A DNA stretch of 64,000 nt, taken from an uncultured Lachnospiraceae bacterium (GTDB lineage: Bacteria; Bacillota; Clostridia; Lachnospirales; Lachnospiraceae). Shown here piece by piece: positions 17,026-25,200 of the stretch (its first letter is position 1; every line of letters begins with the position of its first letter). The notes under the pieces are model-generated. The model worked only from the letters and a program-made list of their open reading frames with translations, made no database searches and had not been told where the DNA came from. The stretch is from assembly GCA_951800685.1 (NCBI GenBank), contig CATOJY010000008.1:48083-112082 (forward strand). The letters run 5' to 3'. A program made the translations under genes and the position numbers.

Positions 17026-17877
17026 TCATCCTCTGCTGAATTTCTGCATATAAATTTGTACCGAATTAATCAGCAGCATTAGCACAAAAGAAACCAGCAG
17101 CAACACCAATGCAATCGCAGTGGCATCTGCATATTTATATTGCTCCAGCTTTACCATAATAAGCAACGGCGCAATCTGTGTCTTATAGGGAATATTGCCA
17201 GCAATAAATACAACGCTCCCATACTCTCCAATTCCTCTGGCAAAGGCAAGACCAAACCCGGCAAGCAGCGCTGGAAACACCTCAGGCAAAATGACCTTAA
17301 AAAAAGTACGCATACGTCCAGCTCCCAACATCATTGCTGCCTCCTCATACCGTCTGTCCAGCTTGGCCAACACAGGCTGTACTGCCCTTACTACAAAGGG
17401 AATCCCTACAAAAACCATGGCAATTGTAATACCAATACGGGTATAGGCAATTTTTACTCCAGCCTTATCAAAAATCGAACCGATCCATCCCCGATCCGAA
17501 TACAGATATGTCAAAGAAATACCTGCCACTGCGGTAGGCAGGGCAAAAGGCAGTTCGATAATACCGTCCATAAACTGTTTCCCCGGAAAATCGTACCGCA
17601 CTAAAACCCATGCAACAATCATACCAAATACAGCGTTCACCAAGGCGGCGAAAAAAGCACAGGAAAAACTGACAACATACCCTGAAACACTCTGTCGAGA
17701 AGTAACAACATCTATAAACTCATGAATATCAAGCTGTCCAGCGCTGATGAAAATAGACATCAATGGGATCAATACAAACACACTCAGCATTGAGACCGTA
17801 ACTCCCAACGATAGGCCAAAACCCGGAATCACTCTAATCCCCCGCTTGTTTTTCACTTTAACAATTTGCTGCTTCAT
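17026..17877 (-). CDS. cysT: Sulfate ABC transporter permease CysT (CysU)
   Basis: This permease has about 283 residues; the ATG at 17877 is preferred, with AAGGA upstream. About six membrane spans are visible, with the EAA loop YEEAAMMLGAGRMRTFFKVILPE and the family-specific ARGIGEYGSVVFIAGNIPYKT near the C-terminus. ELPFALPTAVAGISLTYLY is also typical of CysT. It pairs with CysW to import sulfate or thiosulfate across the membrane. The gene follows the binding-protein gene by about 40 bases and precedes cysW in the usual order. Confidence 0.93.
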   Translation of the reverse strand: MKQQIVKVKNKRGIRVIPGFGLSLGVTVSMLSVFVLIPLMSIFISAGQLDIHEFIDVVTSRQSVSGYVVSFSCAFFAALVNAVFGMIVAWVLVRYDFPGKQFMDGIIELPFALPTAVAGISLTYLYSDRGWIGSIFDKAGVKIAYTRIGITIAMVFVGIPFVVRAVQPVLAKLDRRYEEAAMMLGAGRMRTFFKVILPEVFPALLAGFGLAFARGIGEYGSVVFIAGNIPYKTQIAPLLIMVKLEQYKYADATAIALVLLLVSFVLMLLINSVQIYMQKFSRG

Positions 17878-17916
17878 AAATTGAAATTCCTTCTTTAATA
17901 TCAATTTGCTCCATCA

Positions 17917-18981
17917 TCACTCTTCATAGATCTGATCGAAAATAGCACCGTCATCAAAATAATTGCGGTATACCTCATCCCAACCGCCAAAATCTTCGAT
18001 CGTTACCAGATTCATATCCAGATTAAATTGATCAGAAAACTCCTGTAAAATCGTCTCATTCGATGGGCGGTAATAATGGTCGCCGGCCAGTCTCTGCGCT
18101 TCGTCACTGTATAGATATTCCAGATATGCTTCTGCTGCCTTTCTAGTCCCATGACCTTCTACATTACCATCAACCACCGCCACCGATGGCTGTGCTAAGA
18201 TACTGACACTAGGTGTGATAATCTCATACCGGTCAGGATATTCCTCCATCGCCAAATATGCCTCGTTTTCCCAGGCAATCAGCACATCTCCCTGCCCGTT
18301 TTCCACAAAGGTATTGGTCGCCCCCCTGGCGCCGGAATCCAGCACCAAAACATTCTGGTACAGCTTCTTCATGAACGCCCTGGTCTGTTCTTCATCATTT
18401 CCATCCACTTCCTGTTGGTATGCCCATGCTGCCAGGAAATTCCAGCATGCGCCTCCTGACGTCTTAGGATTAGGCGTAATAACCTCCACCCCGTCCTTGA
18501 CCAGGTCATCCCAATCCTGTATATTTTTTTCATTTCCTTTATGCACCAAAAAGACGATGGTCGACGTATATGGCGCGCTGTTCTTACTAAATTGTCCAAT
18601 CCATCCATTCCGAATCAATCCCGCTTGTTCTATAGCCGCCACATCATGTGCAAGCGCAAGCGTAACTACGTCCGCTTCATTTCCTTCGATCACAGATCTA
18701 GCCTGTGATCCAGATCCTCCGTGAGACTGTGTTACAATTACTTCCTGCCCGTTTTCTTCTTTCCAATATTCGCAGAACAGTTCATTATATTTTGCGTAAA
18801 ATTCCCGTGTCGGATCATAAGAAACATTCAGCAGTTCTATCACATCATTTTCACTTGCACCAGAACCGTTCTTACTGCGACAACCTGTCAATCCTCCTAC
18901 GACAAGAAAAACCAGAACAACCAGAATTTTTAAGCAAACGATTGCTTTACCATTTTCTCTAACTCTGTTCGCATTTTTCAT
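17917..18981 (-). CDS. Sulfate/thiosulfate-binding lipoprotein
   Basis: This 354-residue extracellular solute-binding protein has a lipoprotein signal peptide: a basic start, then ILVVLVFLVVGG and the lipobox LTGC at about residue 34. The mature part shows Sbp/CysP family features: LLNVSYDPTREFYAKYN, SHGGSGSQARSVIEG (sulfate-binding loop), VTLALAHDVAAI and PNPKTSGGACWNFLAAWAY. It hands sulfate to the CysT/CysW/CysA importer. The first gene of the uptake operon, it is read away from the LacI-family gene across a 321-bp divergent region. Length is normal. Confidence 0.93.
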   Translation of the reverse strand: MKNANRVRENGKAIVCLKILVVLVFLVVGGLTGCRSKNGSGASENDVIELLNVSYDPTREFYAKYNELFCEYWKEENGQEVIVTQSHGGSGSQARSVIEGNEADVVTLALAHDVAAIEQAGLIRNGWIGQFSKNSAPYTSTIVFLVHKGNEKNIQDWDDLVKDGVEVITPNPKTSGGACWNFLAAWAYQQEVDGNDEEQTRAFMKKLYQNVLVLDSGARGATNTFVENGQGDVLIAWENEAYLAMEEYPDRYEIITPSVSILAQPSVAVVDGNVEGHGTRKAAEAYLEYLYSDEAQRLAGDHYYRPSNETILQEFSDQFNLDMNLVTIEDFGGWDEVYRNYFDDGAIFDQIYEE

Positions 18982-19118
18982 CCTGCTTTACATCCTTTCC
19001 TTACTATAGAATTGTATCTTCGATCGCCTGCCTATGTGAATGCAATCATATTACACTTAATTTCAATGCACAGAGCACTTTAAACTATGCAGTTCCGCCG
19101 ATTTCTTCTTTAATCAAG

Positions 19119-19147
19119 TTGCAATTCCCTAAATTCTTCTATATAAT
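19119..19147 (+). promoter_or_regulatory. Sigma-A promoter of the LacI-family gene
   Basis: TTGCAA (19119-19124), a 17-base spacer and TATAAT (19142-19147) give a strong vegetative promoter. It would produce a leader of about 150 bases that contains the palindrome at 19219-19228. Confidence 0.75.
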
Positions 19148-19218
19148 ATTTAAAACAATACACTTAGGTTACCGGTATTATATCTAATAAGAATCCCTTA
19201 TTTCAACCTCTTTTTGCA

Positions 19219-19228
19219 CAAACGTTTG
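19219..19228 (+). promoter_or_regulatory. LacI-family operator-like palindrome
   Basis: CAAACGTTTG is a perfect palindrome with the central CG typical of LacI-family and CcpA-like operators. It directly precedes TATAAT (19231-19236), about 75 bases upstream of the LacI-family start codon. Autoregulation is the simplest reading. Confidence 0.6.
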
Positions 19229-19302
19229 CCTATAATCAGACAATGATTTAACTATGTATTTTCACGATCATTCCATATAACTGTCTAAAAAGTGAGGATA
19301 TC

Positions 19303-20319
19303 ATGTCATTAAAAAAAATTGCAGAAATAGTAGGCGTCTCTCCGTCCACCGTTTCCCGTGTGCTAAATAGCACCGTACCAACCTGTGCATCGCCCGAATT
19401 GAAAGAAAAAATTTGGCAGGCGGCACACAGTATCAATTACATCCCAAATGCCAATGCCCGTAATCTAAAGATTGGCAGGCAGTCTGACAACCAGATTTAT
19501 AAAATTGCCGTTATTCTATCCCGTTTTCATTCACTGGATACGGATCCCTTTTTTTATGAACTCTTTCAAAGCATTGAGGAGACATTGTTTTCGCATTCCT
19601 GTATTCTCCATTCCTTCTCGAATTCCGAACAGGCAAATCTCTCCTCCTTGTCAACCGCAGATGGTGTCATAATTCTGGGAAGATGTTCTGATGATTTTCT
19701 AAATAAAATCAAAAAATATACACGGAATATTATCGGAGTAGACAGAAACCCCACAGATTACAAGATGGATGAGATTATTTGTAACGGCAAAACAGCCGCC
19801 ATAAAAGCCATGGAGTACCTGCTTGCCTTAGGACACCAAAAAATCGGCTATATTGGCGACTGTTCCTCTGAGTCACGCTATGTCGGTTACTGCGAAACAT
19901 TGATCGGCCGCAATATCCCTCTTAATTACCATTATATCCGCTCTACAGACCAAACATTTGACAGCGGTTTTCTTGCAATGCATGCACTTCTGCAACAGGA
20001 TATCACCGCTGTATTCTGTGCCAATGATATCACTGCATTAGGCGCCCTCAAGGCTTTATCCAAAGTGTATTCTATGGCAAATACAAAAAGAAACGCCAGC
20101 ACAGCAAAATCCTCCAGAGTATCTGTCATCTCCATAGACAATATCGCCTTGTCGCAAACTTCTTCACCGCTCCTGACTACAGTGAATATTCCCAAAGAAG
20201 ACATGGGGAGAATGGCCGTCACGATCCTTTTGGATCGAATCATGCATAGACACAGCGAATGTCTGCGCGTGGAATTTCCCTGCAAAATTATAGAACGGGA
20301 CAGCTGCTTTTCCCCATAA
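19303..20319 (+). CDS. LacI-family transcriptional regulator
   Basis: This 338-residue repressor-type regulator has the classic N-terminal helix-turn-helix and hinge: LKKIAEIVGVSPSTVSRVLN (3-22). A periplasmic-binding-protein-like ligand domain follows (IYKIAVILSRF onward), ending with TTVNIPKEDMGRMAV, common in this family. Ligands are usually sugars, so control of sulfate or surface-glycan genes would be unusual. The GTGAGG site lies five bases before ATG. It is divergent from the sulfate uptake operon and convergent with cysNC, whose stop lies 60 bases away. Its targets are unknown apart from the likely operator in its own leader. Confidence 0.92.
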   Translation: MSLKKIAEIVGVSPSTVSRVLNSTVPTCASPELKEKIWQAAHSINYIPNANARNLKIGRQSDNQIYKIAVILSRFHSLDTDPFFYELFQSIEETLFSHSCILHSFSNSEQANLSSLSTADGVIILGRCSDDFLNKIKKYTRNIIGVDRNPTDYKMDEIICNGKTAAIKAMEYLLALGHQKIGYIGDCSSESRYVGYCETLIGRNIPLNYHYIRSTDQTFDSGFLAMHALLQQDITAVFCANDITALGALKALSKVYSMANTKRNASTAKSSRVSVISIDNIALSQTSSPLLTTVNIPKEDMGRMAVTILLDRIMHRHSECLRVEFPCKIIERDSCFSP

Positions 20320-20379
20320 CGACAATGAGTCAGTCTCTTTCAGATATTCCAAACCGCATTCATGTAAACATGATATCTA

Positions 20380-22194
20380 TTACTGCATTCGCTCCACAAT
20401 TAACGTCACCGCATCCTCTACCGATATTTCCTGCGTATTGACCACAAGATCCGGCGCATCCGGCTCCTCATAAGGACTGCTGATTCCTGTAAAATTAGGA
20501 ATTTCTCCCTTTCTCGCTTTCTTATACAGTCCTTTCACGTCTCTTTTTTCGCATTCTTCCAGCGGCGTGCTGACATATACTTCAAAGAAATCATCCCCAA
20601 TGATTTCTTTCGCGTTTTCCCGGTCCCTTTTATAAGGTGAAATAAATGCCGTCAGAACGATAAGCCCTGCATCATTCATAAGTTTGGCAACCTCGGCAAT
20701 TCTTCTGATATTCTCTACCCGGTCTGCTTCTGTAAATCCTAAGTTCCTGTTTAATCCCATGCGGATATTATCGCCATCCAAAAGCATGGTATGTTTACCC
20801 ATTGCCACGAGTCTTTTTTCCACTGCATTGGCAAGTGTAGATTTTCCAGAACCTGAAAGCCCGGTAAACCATATTGTCCTTGTAGTCTGGCTCTTCTGTT
20901 CCGCCCTGATCTTCTTCGTAATATCCGTTTCCTGCCAAACCAGATTATTTGACCGCCTGAGCGTGTGCATAACAGTGCCGCATGCCGATGTCATATGTGT
21001 AACCCTGTTGATAAAAATAAAACTTCCTAAATCTTTGGTTTTATCAAACACATCAACAGCACATTTTTCTGAAAGGATAATATCGCATACTGCCAATTCG
21101 TTTTTATAGAGTTGTTCCGCCGGTATGTGCTCTCCACTGTTTACATCGATCTTGTACTTAATCTCCATAACAGAAGCCGGAAGCACTCTGCTCCCCAGTT
21201 TAATCCAATAGTTTCTCCCTGCCATTAAACTCTTATCATCCATCCAGAGTAATTTCGCTGTAAACATATGCGCCACCTCAAGATCGGCATCTTTACAGAT
21301 CACACATCCTCTGGAAATATCTATTTCTTTATCTAACCGAATCGTTACTGGCTGTCCGGCCTGTGCCATTTCTGCTTCTTGATCCATGATATGGATTCCC
21401 TGCACCTTCGCATGTTCATGGCTGGGCAAGACAACAATCTCATCCCCAACAGCGATTTCTCCTTCATTGATCTGGCCTTGAAAACCTCTGAAACTCTGAT
21501 CTGGCCTGCTGACTCTCTGCACAGCCATAACAAATTTATCGCAAGCCGACAGATTTACTACCTCTATATTTTCAAGATAGCCCAGCAGTGTATCTTTTTG
21601 ATACCATGGTGTCTTTGATGATTTTTGGGTAATATTATCCCCTTCCGTGGCCGATACTGGTATGATCTGCATCGTCGCCACATCAAATTCACTTACAAAC
21701 TTTTTAATATCCCTGGAGATCTGATCATAAACGCGCTTATCGTAATGCACCAGGTCCATCTTATTAACAGCAAAAACAAAGTGCCGGATTCCCATCAAAG
21801 AACAAATCCTGATGTGGCGTTTAGTCTGCACAAGCATTCCCTGCGTAGCGTCCGTCAAAATTACCGCAACATCGGCAAAAGAAGCCCCAACTGCCATATT
21901 TCTGGTGTATTCTTCATGTCCCGGCGTGTCTGCTACGATAAAGCTTCTTTTTGTCGTTGTAAAATACCTGTATGCCACATCGATTGTGATTCCCTGTTCT
22001 CTCTCTGCCATCAATCCATCCAACAAAAGAGAATAATCTATTTTTCCTTCGCGGCTCCCTATTTTGCTGTCTAGTTCCAGCGCCTTTTCCTGATCTGCAA
22101 AGATCAGCTTCGCATCATAAAGCATGTGGCCAATAAGAGTAGATTTTCCATCATCCACACTGCCGCAAGTGATAAATTTCAATAAACTTCTCAT
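20380..22194 (-). CDS. cysNC: Sulfate adenylyltransferase subunit 1 / APS kinase fusion
   Basis: This bifunctional protein has about 604 residues. The ATG at 22194 is preferred because homology begins there and it lies one base after the cysD stop. The N-terminal GTPase part has GSVDDGKSTLIGH (G1), DTPGHEEYTRNM (G3) and NKMDLVHYD (G4), and drives ATP sulfurylase. The C-terminal APS kinase has WFTGLSGSGKSTLANAV (P-loop), LDGDNIRMGLN and the NAGLI-like NDAGLIVLTAFISPY. With CysD it converts sulfate and ATP to APS and then PAPS. No APS/PAPS reductase or sulfotransferase lies in the window, so the fate of PAPS (assimilation or sulfation) cannot be read here. Confidence 0.95.
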   Translation of the reverse strand: MRSLLKFITCGSVDDGKSTLIGHMLYDAKLIFADQEKALELDSKIGSREGKIDYSLLLDGLMAEREQGITIDVAYRYFTTTKRSFIVADTPGHEEYTRNMAVGASFADVAVILTDATQGMLVQTKRHIRICSLMGIRHFVFAVNKMDLVHYDKRVYDQISRDIKKFVSEFDVATMQIIPVSATEGDNITQKSSKTPWYQKDTLLGYLENIEVVNLSACDKFVMAVQRVSRPDQSFRGFQGQINEGEIAVGDEIVVLPSHEHAKVQGIHIMDQEAEMAQAGQPVTIRLDKEIDISRGCVICKDADLEVAHMFTAKLLWMDDKSLMAGRNYWIKLGSRVLPASVMEIKYKIDVNSGEHIPAEQLYKNELAVCDIILSEKCAVDVFDKTKDLGSFIFINRVTHMTSACGTVMHTLRRSNNLVWQETDITKKIRAEQKSQTTRTIWFTGLSGSGKSTLANAVEKRLVAMGKHTMLLDGDNIRMGLNRNLGFTEADRVENIRRIAEVAKLMNDAGLIVLTAFISPYKRDRENAKEIIGDDFFEVYVSTPLEECEKRDVKGLYKKARKGEIPNFTGISSPYEEPDAPDLVVNTQEISVEDAVTLIVERMQ

Positions 22195-22195
22195 G

Positions 22196-23095
22196 TTAGA
22201 AATATCCCTCCCTTTTACGTCTCTCCATACTGCCTGCCGCCTCATGGTCTATTACCCGGCTGGTTCTTTCTGAAGTGACCGCCTGTAAGGTTTCTTCGAT
22301 AATGGCGTCCAGGGTATCCGCCTCTGACTCTACGCCTCCTGTCAATGGATAACATCCTAGCGTTCTGAAACGCACCTTTTTCCATTCTATCTTTTCTCCC
22401 GGCTGCAGTTTCATCCTGTCATCATCTACCATGATGATATTCCCATCGCGGTAGACCACCGGTCTTTCTTTTGCATAGTAAAGTGGAACGATTTCAATAT
22501 TCTCCTGTCGTATATACTGCCAGATATCCTTTTCCGTCCAATTAGACAAGGGAAATATTCTGATAGATTCTCCCTTGTTGATCTTAGTGTTATACAGTTT
22601 CCACATCTCCGGCCGTTGGTTCTTAGGATCCCATGCATGCTGTGCATTTCTGAAAGAGAACACTCTCTCCTTTGCCCGCGACTTCTCCTCATCCCGTCTT
22701 CCACCGCCAAAAGCCGCGTCAAATCCGTAATGATCCAATGCCTGCTTTAATGCCTGTGTCTTCATGATATCTGTATACGCTGAACCATGGTCAAACGGAT
22801 TGATCCCCTGTCTGACCCCATCCTCATTCGTATAGACCAGCATTTCTATTCCAAGCTTTTTTGTCCTTTCATCACGGAACCTGATCATTTCTTGAAATTT
22901 CCATGTAGTATCAATATGCATAAATGGAAACGGTGGCTTTTCGGGATAAAAAGCTTTCAATGCCAAATGCAGCATCACTGAGCTGTCCTTTCCAATCGAA
23001 TAGAGCATAACCGGCTTTTCACATTCAGCAGCAACCTCTCTCATAATATAAATCGCTTCTGCTTCCAACTGCTCCAAATGTGTCAACTCTCTCAT
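22196..23095 (-). CDS. cysD: Sulfate adenylyltransferase subunit 2
   Basis: This 299-residue protein of the PP-loop/PAPS-reductase-like superfamily begins [20 protein letters not shown] and has the pyrophosphate loop [35 protein letters not shown] and [15 protein letters not shown] are diagnostic of CysD. It forms ATP sulfurylase with the CysN part of the downstream fusion, making APS from sulfate. The stop is separated from the cysN ATG by one base, so the two are coupled. Upstream lies leader copy B with a sigma-28-like promoter. Confidence 0.96.
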   Translation of the reverse strand: MRELTHLEQLEAEAIYIMREVAAECEKPVMLYSIGKDSSVMLHLALKAFYPEKPPFPFMHIDTTWKFQEMIRFRDERTKKLGIEMLVYTNEDGVRQGINPFDHGSAYTDIMKTQALKQALDHYGFDAAFGGGRRDEEKSRAKERVFSFRNAQHAWDPKNQRPEMWKLYNTKINKGESIRIFPLSNWTEKDIWQYIRQENIEIVPLYYAKERPVVYRDGNIIMVDDDRMKLQPGEKIEWKKVRFRTLGCYPLTGGVESEADTLDAIIEETLQAVTSERTSRVIDHEAAGSMERRKREGYF

Positions 23096-23124
23096 ACTTT
23101 TACCCCATTTCTATTCTACTTTTT

Positions 23125-23261
23125 GCAATACTAAATTCCCGACCTTAAATGAAAGCACCCTGTTACTGCACTCAATCGCAATAGCAGGGTTTCTCCCAAT
23201 CCAATTTCTGCATCCATGCAACTTCTCTATTTCCTTGAATTATCACAGTTTCTATATCGGC
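23125..23261 (-). repeat. Leader module copy B, upstream of cysD
   Basis: This is the second copy of the leader found upstream of the ATP-grasp gene. Shared plus-strand blocks in order are AATTCCC (23134), the hairpin (23157-23190), TCTGCATCCATGC (23207), TGAATTA (23236) and ATATCGGCA (23254). The longest identical run is 13 bases. The last block lies about 30 bases before the cysD ATG, as in copy A. Confidence 0.75.
23157..23190 (-). promoter_or_regulatory. Leader hairpin upstream of cysD
   Basis: On the minus strand ACCCTG pairs with CAGGGT, and inside this TATTGC pairs with GCAGTA (one G-U), with one mismatch between the two stems. It occupies the same place as the terminator hairpin of copy A but is followed by GCTTTCATTT in place of a clean T run. 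It may be a weak terminator or a protein-binding RNA hairpin. Confidence 0.6.
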
Positions 23262-23280
23262 AAAAAACCATAATTCCTTA
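23254..23280 (-). promoter_or_regulatory. Sigma-28 (SigD/FliA)-type promoter of cysD-cysNC
   Basis: The minus strand has TAAG (23277-23280), 15 bases, then GCCGATAT (23254-23261). The -10 octamer is a perfect match to the flagellar sigma consensus and the -35 matches three of four bases. It is in the same position as in copy A. Confidence 0.7.
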
Positions 23281-23381
23281 GCTGCACAAATACTTATATA
23301 AACCTAGGCAAAACCCCAGGCAGGTTATTTGACGAAATGTGACTGTGGCAAAACACTAGACCTGCTGCCATACTTCTTCCT

Positions 23382-24092
23382 TCACTTCACCCAATCTTCC
23401 TTCTCCACCCGATATAATGCCTTAAAGATCTCCACATCCTCCATCGTCGTAATCTTAATATTCTTGGAGGAACCTTTTGAAAAATAAAGTGTCGCACCCA
23501 AATCTAACATCAGGGTATTCGTATAGACCGCATTCGTGATCCCCTTCTGCAGCGCTTCCTCATGTGCCTTCATAACCTGTCCATACCGATATGCCTGAGG
23601 AGTCTGCACCCGCATAATATCCTTCCTGCTGATCCCCTCGCTTCCTTTCACGCCATCCTCCGTCCGAATGATCGTCTCCTGACACCGCAAAGCCGCAAGC
23701 CCAGATCCATACTGCCTGCACTTCACAATACAATCTGATATGATATCCGCAGATACCATCGGTCGTATGGCATCATGAATTATGACAATATCATCTTCTT
23801 TACAGATGTCCTGTAATTCCCGCAACGCATTCCGCGCCGAAGCCTGTCCATTGTCTCCGCCACACACGATTTTCTGCAGCTTCGTGATTCCAGCATCCTG
23901 TGCGTAAACGCGTAGAATTTCATGCCATCCGTCCAGGCAGGACACAATAATCCCATTGATATCGGGATGTTTCTGGAAAGCTTCCAACGTATAAAGAATG
24001 ATCGGTTTTTCATATACATTCAGGAATTGTTTTGGGATATCCTGTTCGGTCCTGACACCACTGCCCCCTGCTAATAACAATGCTAGATTCAT
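23382..24092 (-). CDS. IspD/TarI-family cytidylyltransferase (second tandem copy)
   Basis: The protein has about 236 residues; the ATG at 24092 is preferred (GGATGG five bases upstream). It has the CTP-binding start LALLLAGGSGVRTEQDIPKQ, the GQASARNAL loop and VIIHDAIRPMVS with the catalytic-site Asp, all typical of the IspD/TarI family. These enzymes join CTP to methylerythritol phosphate or ribitol phosphate. The sequence is closely similar along its whole length to the neighbour at 24269. Two adjacent copies next to a CDP-alcohol-phosphotransferase-like gene argue for CDP-polyol formation for a surface polymer over isoprenoid synthesis (inference). A partner reductase (TarJ-like) is not in the window. 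Confidence 0.85.
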   Translation of the reverse strand: MNLALLLAGGSGVRTEQDIPKQFLNVYEKPIILYTLEAFQKHPDINGIIVSCLDGWHEILRVYAQDAGITKLQKIVCGGDNGQASARNALRELQDICKEDDIVIIHDAIRPMVSADIISDCIVKCRQYGSGLAALRCQETIIRTEDGVKGSEGISRKDIMRVQTPQAYRYGQVMKAHEEALQKGITNAVYTNTLMLDLGATLYFSKGSSKNIKITTMEDVEIFKALYRVEKEDWVK

Positions 24093-24114
24093 CTTAACCA
24101 TCCATTCTTACTCA

Positions 24115-24146
24115 GCTTGCGAATTTGGGCGCAAGCACAAATTTGC
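24115..24146 (-). promoter_or_regulatory. Overlapping alternative hairpins before the second cytidylyltransferase gene
   Basis: A perfect 7-bp stem GCTTGCG/CGCAAGC (24115-24136) overlaps a second possible stem formed by GCGAATTTG (24119-24127) and CAAATTTGC (24138-24146, one mismatch). The two cannot form together. They lie just upstream of the ribosome binding site. Regulation is possible but unproven. Confidence 0.4.
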
Positions 24147-24268
24147 GTGTAAAAAATCTTCCATATATGGATCTTTCACACTATACCTCTTCATAGATAC
24201 TGCGAATTATATTCCCAGACTTCCTACTCGCTATCGCTCATACACATAGAGTATTCAAAATTTCATTC

Positions 24269-24985
24269 CTAAAACTCATTCTTGAACGGTTCCCGTCGCA
24301 TGCGGTATAATGCCTTAAACATTTCCACATCCTCCACCGTATTGATTTTGAGGTTCAGATCCGATCCTTTTGAAAAAAATACCGGTTCTCCCAGCTTCGA
24401 GACCACGCTGTTAGTATCCACTTCACCTGTAATTCCAGACTCAACAGCCTTTTGATGGATCTCCAGCAACCGGTCCATGCGATATGCCTGGGGTGTCTGA
24501 ATGCGGACAATCGAATAGCGCGAAATGCTCTCCGTCCCGGTCACACCATCGCTCGTCCTCATAATCGTGTCCATTGTGCGGACAGCCGCAACTCCCATCC
24601 CATGCTGTCGGCACACTCTGATACTGTCTGTTATGATTTCTTCTGAAACAAACGGTCTGATGGAATCATGCAATATAATGATATCGTCTTCCCGGCATAC
24701 ATCTTTAAGCGCCAGAATACCAATTCTCGCTGAAGCCTGTCCGTCGTTACCTCCCGTCACCACCCATTTTAATTTGTCTATATTAAACTGCTTGGCATAA
24801 GCATTAACCATTTCCTGCCAACCATCCAGGCAGGCTACCATGATTGCATCAATATCCTTGTGGTTCTGAAACGTCTCTAAAGTATACACAATGACCGGTC
24901 TGTTAAAAACGTTGACAAACTGTTTGGGCACGCTCATCTGAAATCTGTAATCCGTACCGCCTGCTAAAATCAAAGCAACATTCAT
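24269..24985 (-). CDS. IspD/TarI-family cytidylyltransferase (first tandem copy)
   Basis: This 238-residue enzyme starts NVALILAGGTDYRFQMSVPKQ, with GGNDGQASARIGI, IIILHDSIRPFVSEE and SISRYSIVRIQTPQAYR following. It is the same family and layout as the copy downstream. The glycine-rich loop differs: GGTDYR here against GGSGVR there. The two copies may therefore prefer different polyol phosphates, or one may have drifted. It should catalyse CTP-dependent activation of a sugar-alcohol phosphate in the cytoplasm. It has its own sigma-A promoter (25038-25067) facing away from the flagellin gene. Confidence 0.85.
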   Translation of the reverse strand: MNVALILAGGTDYRFQMSVPKQFVNVFNRPVIVYTLETFQNHKDIDAIMVACLDGWQEMVNAYAKQFNIDKLKWVVTGGNDGQASARIGILALKDVCREDDIIILHDSIRPFVSEEIITDSIRVCRQHGMGVAAVRTMDTIMRTSDGVTGTESISRYSIVRIQTPQAYRMDRLLEIHQKAVESGITGEVDTNSVVSKLGEPVFFSKGSDLNLKINTVEDVEMFKALYRMRREPFKNEF

Positions 24986-25037
24986 ACGCTGTTCTCTTCC
25001 CTCTCCTCACTACCTTTAAATGTGCTATAACGTATAT

Positions 25038-25067
25038 ACTATAACAGATGCTGCTGGCCTATAGCAA
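25038..25067 (-). promoter_or_regulatory. Sigma-A promoter of the tandem cytidylyltransferase genes
   Basis: On the minus strand TTGCTA (25062-25067), an 18-base spacer and TATAGT (25038-25043) lie about 50 bases before the first cytidylyltransferase start. The opposite strand toward flagellin shows no clear sigma-28 promoter. Confidence 0.6.
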
Positions 25068-25200
25068 GTGAAATACTAGCAAAATCATTGATAGACATCA
25101 GGCCATACCGCTTTTTCTATTGTAATATTTTGTACACTACTATAGAATGGAAATAAACAAACAATATACAGAATCTACAAAAAGAGAGGGGGTCAGCCTA

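Larger units (their letters stand above)
18982..19302. other. Divergent regulatory region between sulfate operon and LacI-family gene
   Basis: This 321-bp AT-rich region has no convincing gene. Toward the regulator it holds a near-consensus sigma-A promoter (19119-19147) and a LacI-type palindrome next to a second TATAAT (19219-19236). Toward the sulfate operon I see purine-rich AAGGAAAGG before the start and a possible TATAGT, but no convincing -35 box. No riboswitch of the S-box class is apparent. Confidence 0.6.

Noticed and set aside
25068..25200. Sigma-28 promoter for the flagellin gene
   Set aside because: Expected by function, but no TAAA-N15-GCCGATAT-like sequence is visible. A TTGTAA/TATAGA pair with 15-base spacing exists but is too weak to claim.
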